Assembly (NCBI GenBank): GCA_010093515.1
Contig: MU001674.1
Coordinates: 987,975 to 1,051,974, forward strand
DNA from: Lineolata rhizophorae
Taxonomy: Eukaryota > Ascomycota > Dothideomycetes > Lineolatales > Lineolataceae
DNA length: 64,000 bases
Reading direction: 5' to 3'
In this document: piece by piece, positions 55,774 to 64,000 of the stretch
Layout of the letters: each line of letters begins with the position of its first letter
How positions within the stretch are numbered: the stretch's first letter is position 1
The notes under the pieces: generated by a model
Databases searched by the model: none
The model's input: the letters and a program-made list of their open reading frames with translations, nothing else
What the model was told of the DNA's origin: nothing
Program-made: the position numbers and the translations under genes

Positions 55774-58700
55774 CTACAACACCAGCTTGAATGACTTGAC
55801 CTCAAATGGCCTCAACTCAATCGCGATACCCTCCCCATTCACCTCCACCTTCTCCCCCTCATCCTCAAGCAAATTGCACACGTATGCCTTCTTGACCGGG
55901 ATCGGCCCCCACTCGAGCCTGCCCCTTGCCTTCCCGCCAAGGGACTCGTACACTCTCGCGACGATGCACCGGCCGCCCTTCACCGGCATCGTCTCGCCCG
56001 TCGCGACGTCCTCGTCGTCCTCGCCGCGCTTGACCGTATCGAGCACGAGCGCGGGCGCGCCCGTGACCTTGAGCGCGGCGAGCAGCGGCGCGACGGCGTG
56101 GGGCTCCGGGTGTTTGCGCAGCTTGAGGGGGCTGTTGAAGGCTCTGGCAGCGCGGACGGTGCGGTGGTCGAGCCCGCCCTGGTGGGGCATGATCGCGTAG
56201 CGAACGGAGTGGCGGCCCATGTCGGCGTGGGCGTCTGGGGCCTTGGGGGCGCGCAGCAGCGAGAGGCGCATCATGTTGCCGGCGGTGGCGAAGCCGTACT
56301 TGGAGTCGTTGAGCACCGACACGCCGTAGCCGTGTTCCGACAGGTCGGCCCACTTGTGGCAGCACACCTCGAACTTGGCCATGTCCCACGACGTGTTGTA
56401 GTGCGTGGGCCGGCGCACGACGCCGAACTGCGTCTCGTACGACGCCTCCGTGTTGCGCACGTCGACGGGAAACTCCACCTTGAGGAACTTCATCGATTCG
56501 CGCCACTCGACCTCGCTCTCGAGCTCGACGTACGACGGCGCCGCCGTGCGGCGCTTCCCGGACGTCACGCTGGCGGCTAGGCTGATGGTCGTACGCACCC
56601 AACTATTCTCGCTAATCTGCGTCTCAGTCACGACGCTAACGCGGTAAGGACCGCGGTCTTTGATAAAAGACTTGCTGACGGGGAGCTCCGTGCGGGACTC
56701 GAGGTGGTACACTTCGACGTCCCACGCTTGCCAGAAGAGCGGCTTGTCGTCAAAGAGGACTAGCTGGGCAGCTTTGCCTCCCTTCGGAATCACCTCCCTA
56801 TCGGCCTCGTAGTCGTAGAGAGAAGTGATAACGCCATCGGATACTGTGACCTTGAACTGGTCGTTCGATAACACATAGTCACCTCCGGACGTCTCCTCAA
56901 TTGTTGCGACCTCGAGGTTTTGAGCGCACGGGTGCTGCCACTCCATGAGTCCGTGTCCATCCTTGAAAACACCAGGACGCATTCCCGGAGCTAGCAGGGC
57001 TTCTTCGCGCTGCCACGGAAGTGTATTCACGGCAACCGTAGGGTTGTTGCTAGACATGTCACGGTCGAATCCGAGGGCATCAAGAGCATCGGCGAGAAGC
57101 TTCTCGCCCGTCTTGAAGACCTCCTTATAAAGCTATATATTTGTTAGCCTCCTGTCTAGCGGCGGACGTATGAAAGCATTGGGCTTACCTTATCTGAATC
57201 ATCATAGCACATCTCAATCGCGCTGCCAGGCAAGCAATCATGGAACTGACACAGCAGCACAGCCTCCCACATAAAATCGAGCTCCTTCTTCGGATAGCGA
57301 TAGCTCTCATCCTTGATCGTCGCTAGCGTGGCCAGATACTCGATATCATGCAGCAAGAACTCCGACTTGCGGTTGTTCCGCTTGTTGTTGGCCTGCGTCG
57401 TGTAGGTGCCACGATGTAGCTCGAAGTACAGCTCGCCGAACCACGTGACGAACTTCGTTCCGGCCTCGGCCTTCTTCTCTAGTCTAGCGAAGAAGTCGTC
57501 GACGGTATCGCCCATCTTGACGCGCGGTAGCAGGCCCACGTTATCGCTGATGCCGCGGCAGCGCCTCAGCTTCTCGAGGTGCTCCCAGGTAGGCCCGCCA
57601 CCGCCGTCCCCTTTGCCAAAGACGAGCAAGCTCGTCGCATCCTGGTCCATGCTCTTGTGCTGCGTGACGGAGCGCTTCACGTCGCCAAAATGCGCCGACG
57701 CCGTGTACGTCTCCGACGGCGCCATGTGGCAGATGACCTGGGACCCGTCCAGCGCGACCCAGTTGAACGTCGTGTGCGGGAAGTTGTTGATGTTGTTCCA
57801 GCTGAGCTTCTGGGTGAAGAAACGCGTCATGCCGGCGAGGCGGCATAGTTGCGGCAACTGCGATGAGTAGCCGAATGTGTCCGGCAGCCAGAAGGTGGTG
57901 CAGCGCTGGCCGAAGTGGCCCTCGAAGAAGCGCTGCCCGTACACGAACTGCCGCACCAGCGACTCGCCGCCGGGCATGTTGGTGTCGTGCTCGACCCAGC
58001 TGCCGCCGATGGGCTGGAATGTGCCTTGCTTGACCTTGCTCTTGACACGGTCGAACACGGCCGGGTAATACATCTTGAGCCACTTGTACTGTTGCGCCTG
58101 CGAGCAGCAGAAGTTGAGCTCGGGGTAGCGTTCCATGAGGTCACATTGGTTGGACCAGGACCGGGCTACTTTGCGCTTGGTCTCGGCCCAGGGCCAGAGC
58201 CAGCACGTGTCGATGTGGCAATGGCCAATGGCGGTGACGAGGGCTTCCTTGTCACCGTCGTAGACCTTGGCGGAGTCGACATTACCCGTATATTTGCGGG
58301 CGATCTCACGACACTCCTTGATGGTCTTGTTGCTGCCACCGCCAGCTATAAAGGTATCCATGATGGACAGGCAGATCTGCAGCGCCTCATGGGCTTCCGA
58401 AGAATCGTGGGGGAACTCGCGCGCGGCATCTCCGACGATCCAAAAGTCGATATACAGAGCCCTCGCCTCCGTGTTCACCGCCACGACGTCCGCCTCGGTC
58501 AATTGGAAGTACCTGTTCGGGTCCGGGGGCTGGATGGTGCCGCCGTCGCCGTTGCCGAACATGCCGTTGCACGCCATTTCGATGTAAAAGGTGTGGGCCT
58601 CGCCGTCGCGATACTCGTCGGGCAGGATCCACTCGGTGCGCTCGCCGTTGCCCGTCAGGCCGTGGATGGGCACGCCGTCCTCGGTCCACAGCATGCCCTC

Positions 58701-59148
58701 GCTGTGCGTGTCCCAGTGGAACTCTAGCAGCTCCTTGTCGCGCAGCTCCGCCGGCACCGTCAGCTTGATCTTGAACCAGTGCGTCGACCAGCTGGGCCCG
58801 AAGGCCTCGCCGACGTGCGTGTCGCGGAACTCGTGCGAGGTGGCTTCGTCGAAGGTCGGGCGCGCTAGGTTCGGCGGCGAGTAGACGGATAGCTTGACCC
58901 AGTCGGAGCCCGAGGCCCGGCCCTCGTACATCTTCGCCATGAGGTTGTGGCTCTCATACTGGCCTGAGACAATGGTGTGAGATGGCGATGCTGCAATGGT
59001 GCGCGCACGATGTGAGTGAGCGCATACCTGTGGAGGTGAACTGGCGCAGGCGGTCGTAGTAAATGGACGAGATCTGCTTGCCGACCGGGCGCTCCGCCAG
59101 CCTTGGGAAGTGTGCCGCAGGCATGACAGGCTTCGTCTCGCCGCCCAT
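55774..59148 (-). CDS. ams1: Alpha-mannosidase, glycosyl hydrolase family 38 (vacuolar Ams1-type)
   Basis: Exons complement(55774..57132, 57189..58963, 59028..59148), introns 56 and 64 bp, 1,084 residues. The GH38 catalytic domain begins near residue 280 with the zinc-binding motif GHCHIDTCWLWPW (His 290 and Asp 292); the nucleophile is Asp 402 in TFWLPDTFGYSSQLPQ. Further family motifs are GGSWVEHDTNMPGGE and QFHDCLPGSAIEMCYDD. The C-terminal part has the usual large beta-rich domains and ends FEVKSFKLVL. No signal peptide is seen, as in yeast Ams1, which reaches the vacuole by the cytoplasm-to-vacuole route and trims mannose from free oligosaccharides and glycoproteins. Cytosolic versus vacuolar location is an inference. 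All catalytic residues are present. Confidence 0.96.
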
Positions 59149-59998
59149 GATTGCGCGCGACCGTAAGATTGGTGTTCGACACGAACGAGACAGAGAACCG
59201 TTAGGGCGGCTGGAGTGTTCTTAGCTGGAGACGGAGGGGTAAACAGGGCGGAGCGGAAGCGCAGCTGGACAGGTACGGGGCAGCTGCATGCAAGTGGAGA
59301 GTTGGAGTTGCTTAGAGGCCAGCGCCGGGAGAGCTAAGGTGTCATGGCCCGTCCGGCCAAGCGGGGCAGGGATGCGTCAGGGCAACCGCACCAAAGCACA
59401 AGCAGCTTAGGGCCAATGCACCCTGCACCCGCCTGTGCAACCACCACCGTCACCTGCCCACCTGGATAGTCCCAGCTGACACGTAAATTCAATTGCTTCG
59501 CGCATGTTAGTGTCAATTCGGCCTTTACATATTTCGCAGTGACTACCTGCACCTCGATGACTCCATTGAGAAGCAAACTGCATGTGTAGAACTGCCCCGA
59601 TCTCGTCTATGCAGAGTTGGCGTTTTCCCTTTGATCCTCATTGTTTTTCTATTCTTCTCTCTGGAATTTACCTTTTTTTGACCACATTTGTTTTGAAAAG
59701 AGGGATACAAATTGAAATTTCAATGGTAGAGGAGGGAAGAGTTTGGGATACGGGAAGTCTAAGCAAGCTCACCCAACATTGGCCAGAAATGTTCAAGTTT
59801 CGGTGGCCCCTTGAGAGGGAACTGAAGCTGTGTAGCAATGGTGCCAATTCGAATGCTCGGAGTGATAAATTCAAATATGATTTTGTCCCCCTAAAAGATC
59901 ACCAGAGCCCTTCACAACGAACATATCAATGCTATGTACAAATTTCAAGATTCAACAGACTTGACACGCCCGTACCAAACACGTTCTTCATTCGCACC
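59149..59998. other. Intergenic: promoter of alpha-mannosidase, 3' side of the dehydrogenase gene
   Basis: About 0.85 kb. The frame at 59582-60163 (+) overlaps the last exon of the dehydrogenase in antisense and shows no domain. AT-rich at 59630-59740. No gene called. Confidence 0.4.
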
Positions 59999-61809
59999 CT
60001 AACTCTGCGTGGGCATGTTCACCTTCGCCTTAGTCGCAACCGCGTCCTCCGACCTCCACAAGCTCGTCACAGTCTGAAGACACACAAGTCAGCACTCCTA
60101 CTCGACCGACGCAACGAACATAAAACGACAGGGCAGAAAGGATCTCAGCTCACCTTGGTCTGAGTATAAAAGTTCAACCCCGGCTTCCCGTAAAACGTAT
60201 TCGCGCCACCGCCCGCAACGCTCTTCTTGTTCCCGGTGAAGCTGAACATGGGCAGCGGGACCGGGATCGGGACGTTGATGCCGACCTGCCCGGCCTCGAC
60301 CTCGCGCTGGAAGCGCCCGGCCGTGGCGCCGCTGCGCGTGAAGATGGCGGTGCCGTTGCCGTACTCGTTCGCGTTGATCATATCGATGGCCTCGTCGACC
60401 GTGTCCGCGTTCAGGCAGACCAGCACGGGCCCGAAGATCTCCTCCTTGTAGCAGCGCATGTGCGGCTTGACGTTGGCGATGAGCGTCGGCCCCACCCAGT
60501 TGCCGGCCGGGTACTTGTCGGGCTTGTAGCCGCGGCCGTCGAGCACGATGGTGGCGCCTTCTTCCTCCGCGCTCGCGATGAGGTCCTCGATGCGTTGCTT
60601 GGCCTGCGGGCTGATGACGGGGCCCAGGTCCGCGCCGTCCTCGAACCCGCCGTTCACGCTGAGCTGCTTGGCTCGGTCTGCGATCTCGCCGACCCACTCC
60701 TTGGTCTCGCCGACCATGACGCACGTGCTGAGCGCCATGCAGCGTTGGCCGGCGGCACCGAAGGCGGCGCCCGCGATGGCGTTAAGCGCGTGGTTCTTGT
60801 TGCAGTCGGGCAGGACGGCGGCGTGGTTCTTGGCGCCCAGGTTGGCCTGGACGCGCTTGCCATTGGCCGAGGCGCGGCTGTAGATGTACTCGCCGGCCTT
60901 ATTGCTGCCGACGAAGCTGACGGCCTTGATGAGGGGCTCGTCGAGGATGAAGTCGACCGTCTTGGCCGCACCGTGCACGACGTTGACCACACCTGGCGGG
61001 AACCCGGCCTTCTCGCACAGCTCCGCCAGGATCATCATGGCGCCCGGGTCGCGCTCCGACGGCTTGATCACGATGGTGTTGCCCGTCACCGTCGCCAGCG
61101 GGATCGACCATAGCGGGATCATGGCGGGGAAGTTGAAGGGGCAGATGGCCGCCGTCACGCCCAGCGGCTCCCGGTAACTCCTCGTCTCCATGTCCTTGCT
61201 GACCTCGAGCACCTCGCCCGTCAGCTGCGTCGTGATGCCGCACGCCGTCTCCGCCACCTGCAAGCCCCGCAGCACGTCCCCCTTCGCGTCCGCGAACGTC
61301 TTGCCCTGCTCTAATGTGATGCTCGCCGCCAGCCGGTCCCAGTTCTCCCGGATCAGCGCCACGAACTTGAACATGACCTGCTGCCGGTGTAACAGGCTCG
61401 TCTCCTTCCAGGGCTTGAAGGCCCGCTGCGCTGAGTCCACCGCCGCCCGCAGCTCGGCGTCCGTGCTCTGCGGCACCCGCGTCACCAAGTTGTTCGTCGC
61501 CGGATCGTGTAGGTCGATCCATTGCGTTGCCTGCGAGGCCACGAACTTGTTGTCTAAGAAGTTCTGCGTGTCGGCGGGCGACTGGATCCGCTCATGCGTC
61601 GTTGGGTATGACGTCGCCGTTGAGGCGGCGGTCGTCGTGGCGGGACTCAATTGACTCGCCGTCGCATGGAGACGCCGGACAGCCGTCGAGTTTGAGCTGG
61701 GAAGAACCATTCTGGCGGCGAATGAAGCTACTCGAGGTACGGAGCTGCGGGTGGCAAGAGTGGGTAGGTTTCGCGAAAGCGCACGGCGGGCAGCCATGGC
61801 AGGTTGCAA
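59999..61809 (-). CDS. Methylmalonate-semialdehyde dehydrogenase (acylating), mitochondrial
   Basis: Exons complement(59999..60073, 60154..61809), 80-bp intron, 576 residues. The short last exon replaces a read-through stop with [17 protein letters not shown]..., matching the family's C-terminus. The N-terminus is rich in Arg/Ser/Ala without acids for about 50 residues, a mitochondrial presequence (a second ATG at 61797 is possible). Family marks: the ALDH NAD-binding region ([18 protein letters not shown]), [44 protein letters not shown], the catalytic Cys 357 in [12 protein letters not shown], and EEIFGPVL. The enzyme converts methylmalonate semialdehyde and malonate semialdehyde to propionyl-CoA and acetyl-CoA with NAD and coenzyme A, in valine and pyrimidine breakdown. 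The QANLGAKNH pattern, in place of the Glu of most aldehyde dehydrogenases, is specific to this CoA-acylating group. Confidence 0.95.
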
Positions 61810-62420
61810 GGGAATACCAGGTAGAGTGGAGATTAATTGACTGTCAAGGAGCCTTTGAGCAGTTCAGTCAGACTGCAGGCATAAATACGATAGAAGGCTG
61901 GGTGATTAGAAAACCAGGAGCGTGCTTAGGAAAGACGTCGAGCAAGAGGGACAATCAACAGCCGGTTTAAACCGAGTGATGACCGCGATGGGTTGTGGCC
62001 GGCCAGCCGGCCGAGGACCCCTGCCGCCATCGGCGGCCCAACCGCCACTAACGAGGCGCATTCCCGCGGCTAGAAAAGTCTCCCCTCGATCTACCCCACA
62101 TTGCTCGCATCAATACCACGACGCCGACCACGTGGATCTGTGCTTGCGAGGGAGCGAAGGATGCAAAGCGAGAACTTTCGTTAATTGAATTAGCGTGACC
62201 TATGTAGTTATTGTACACATCATTGGCGCCTCGCCCGAACCAATTCCAGCAGGATTGAAAGGCAATACTCGTCAGGACAAACTGCCTACTTCACCGCATG
62301 CTCGGAGACAGCCACACGTGACTATCCGCCATCGAATACAGACTGACCTTCTGTAATCCACCCGACTCTCGCTCATGCGCAAAACACGACCACCGCCCCT
62401 GTCCGTTCCCCAAGACCTCA
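61810..62420. promoter_or_regulatory. Promoter of the dehydrogenase gene and 3' side of calnexin
   Basis: About 0.6 kb. It contains a short perfect inverted repeat, GGCCGGC and GCCGGCC around a CA spacer, at 61997-62012. No gene seen. Confidence 0.4.
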
Positions 62421-64000
62421 TTACGAGTCCTGGGACCTCGTCACCCGCTTGCTCGCCTCCCCCTTAGCTTTCTCTGTCCCAGTTGCCGTGGCCTCCGCAG
62501 CCTTGTCCTTGCTCTCGGCAGCCGCCTCCTTCGCCTTCTTCGCCGCCTCCTTAACCTGGGGCGCCGCCGAGCGGCTGGTGCTGCTCACAGCAGCGACAAT
62601 CAGGGCAAGAATGGTCACGAAGATCGCGCCAATGCCGCCAGCAACCTCAGGGACGAACTTGATCGCCTCAATAGGGTCCTTCTGAAAGAGGGTGACGAAT
62701 AGATCGACCTTCTCGCGGATGTAGAGCATCGGGTCCTCCATGAAGCTGAGGTCCATCGGCGACTTGGGCTTGTCCTCCTTCTTCGGCTTGGTAGCATCCT
62801 CCTGGGCCTTCTCGACAGGCTGCTTGACGTCAAACGTCTCCCCCCTGAGAGCCTCAGCGTCCGCGACAGAGTGGCCAATGTAGATGTTGTCGAAGAGGAT
62901 GTCGTTCTGCATGGTCCAGATCTCGAAGCCAATCTAATCGGAAGGTCAGTAAATGATAAGTAATGGACATATGAAGACATGTTACTTACAGCGCCCATGG
63001 GCTCAAAATTGGCTGGGGTCAGATCTTCGAACCAGGCGGGGTTCGGGATTTTGCGCGGCTTCCACGGGCCCTTGTAGTCTGGGTTGTCGATGTAGGGGGC
63101 GGACCACTTGCCCTTGTAATCCGGGTTGCGCTTCATGGGCGGCTCCCACTTGCCGCATCCAGAGACCTCGTCACACTTGGGGTTCGGAACCATTGGGGGA
63201 ATCCAATCACCATCTTCCTCGTCGTCCCAGTCCTCGGGCTTCTCAGCCTCAGGGTCCGGAACCATAGCCGGCTCATCGTCAAGCCAGTCTGCGGGCTTCT
63301 CGGCCTCCTCATCGACGATCTGGAAGGGCGCGTCCTCATCCCAATCATCAGGCTTCTTCGCATCCGGATCGGGTATGCGGGCGTTGTCAACCCAGTCCTC
63401 GGGCTTCGAATCCTCAGGATCATCAATCTCCTTCTCCGGGTTGACCGGCGGGTTGAAATCCTCGAGCAAGCTGCCCTCCTTGACTTCATTGCCATCAATC
63501 AACATCTGGAAGGTCTGGTTCGGGTGGACGTAAAGTGTGTAAAGCGTAGTAAGCTTGCCAGTGCGCGCCAAAGGCGGCGACTTGAGGTGCTTCTCCTCAT
63601 ACTCGCCGTTCTTCGGGTTCTTGTGGCGGAAGATGAAGTGAACCTGAGCCGGATTAGATGCCATTCCTCAGGCCAGATCAATTTGTAGACTACTAACCTT
63701 ATTGGTAGCGCCGCACTTGTCGGGGCCAAACATGATAATGTAAGGCGAGGCATTGGAGAACTCCTCTGCGTGGAGAGCCTTGTTGTCCTGGAGGAGCTTC
63801 ATGTACGCACCACCGCACTCAAGGCCATCTGTAGCGTGTTAATCACCATGTCCGACTCCGCAATTGCTCCCTGGTGGGACTCACTCTGAAGCTTGACCTC
63901 GTACTGGACGACGAGGGTGTTGTCCTTGTTGTCGATGGGCTTGGGGAACTTGGCTGAGATGGCATGGTGGGCAGCCTTGTCTTTGATGACCAGGCCCTTG
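62421..64000 (-). CDS. Calnexin, ER lectin chaperone (5' end beyond the window)
   Basis: Exons complement(62421..62933, 62990..63643, 63698..63828, 63885..>64000), with introns of 56, 54 and 56 bp, encode the C-terminal ~470 residues; the signal peptide and the start of the lectin domain lie past the right edge. Visible: the lectin core ([14 protein letters not shown] by homology at [14 protein letters not shown], and [19 protein letters not shown]); the proline-rich P-domain with repeats of type [14 protein letters not shown] (four copies) and type [17 protein letters not shown]; then the return of the globular domain ([20 protein letters not shown]); one transmembrane helix near the end ([20 protein letters not shown]); and a Lys/Ala-rich cytosolic tail ending RVTRSQDS. 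It binds monoglucosylated glycoproteins in the ER and helps them fold. The identification is firm. Confidence 0.97.

Noticed and set aside
57915-58727. 270-residue frame on + strand
   Set aside because: Antisense shadow of the alpha-mannosidase catalytic exon.
59582-60163. 193-residue frame on + strand
   Set aside because: Overlaps the dehydrogenase 3' exon in antisense; no domain; heterogeneous composition.
60460-61113. 217-residue frame on + strand
   Set aside because: Antisense shadow of the dehydrogenase gene.

Overview
The window is nuclear DNA of a filamentous ascomycete (Pezizomycotina; the gene content fits a Sordariomycete, but I cannot name a species). Evidence: compact multi-exon genes; short introns (mostly 46-140 bp) with GTRNGT donors, CTAAC/CTRAC branch sites and AG acceptors; GC-rich coding sequence; CT-rich 5' leaders; and typical mould proteins (Rax2, Sec9, a killer-toxin-like chitinase beside a multi-LysM protein, a tyrosinase). 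I see no transposon, provirus-like element, CRISPR array, rRNA or convincing tRNA.

Layout. 0.7-2.9 kb (-): multi-exon protein of unknown function. 4.4-6.6 kb (+): NTF2-like-fold protein with a long disordered tail, divergent from the first. 6.6-11.2 kb: gene-poor GC-rich stretch ending in the leader of a C2H2 zinc-finger regulator (11.3-13.9 kb, +). 16.5-17.2 kb (-): small conserved-looking unknown. 18.1-27.0 kb: a divergent pair, a secreted multi-LysM protein (-) and a 1.7-kilo-residue GH18 chitinase (+). 27.7-28.7 kb (-): SET-domain protein. 31.2-36.8 kb (-): two low-complexity proteins of unknown function. 39.8-43.5 kb (-): Rax2. 45.3-48.0 kb (-): tyrosinase. 48.7-49.8 kb (-): LanC-like protein. 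50.8-52.8 kb (+): U2AF large subunit. 53.9-55.4 kb (+): Sec9/SNAP-25-type SNARE. 55.8-59.1 kb (-): vacuolar alpha-mannosidase. 60.0-61.8 kb (-): mitochondrial methylmalonate-semialdehyde dehydrogenase. 62.4 kb to the right edge (-): calnexin, 5' end outside the window.

Most genes are ordinary housekeeping or cell-biology genes placed independently. The one functional module is the LysM-chitinase pair: they share a roughly 1 kb promoter, both carry secretion signals and both are built from chitin-binding modules. By analogy with known fungal subgroup C chitinases they probably act together on chitin during attack on, or fusion with, other hyphae, or in remodelling the fungus's own wall. The most unusual features are the large uncharacterised C-terminal part of the chitinase with its dibasic sites, a stop-free 54-bp intron that cuts the catalytic motif just before the catalytic Glu, a near-identical tandem LysM duplication, a 610-bp intron in one unknown gene, and a perfect 11-bp hairpin in the U2AF/LanC-like divergent promoter. 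Exon borders were placed by eye from splice consensus and reading frame.
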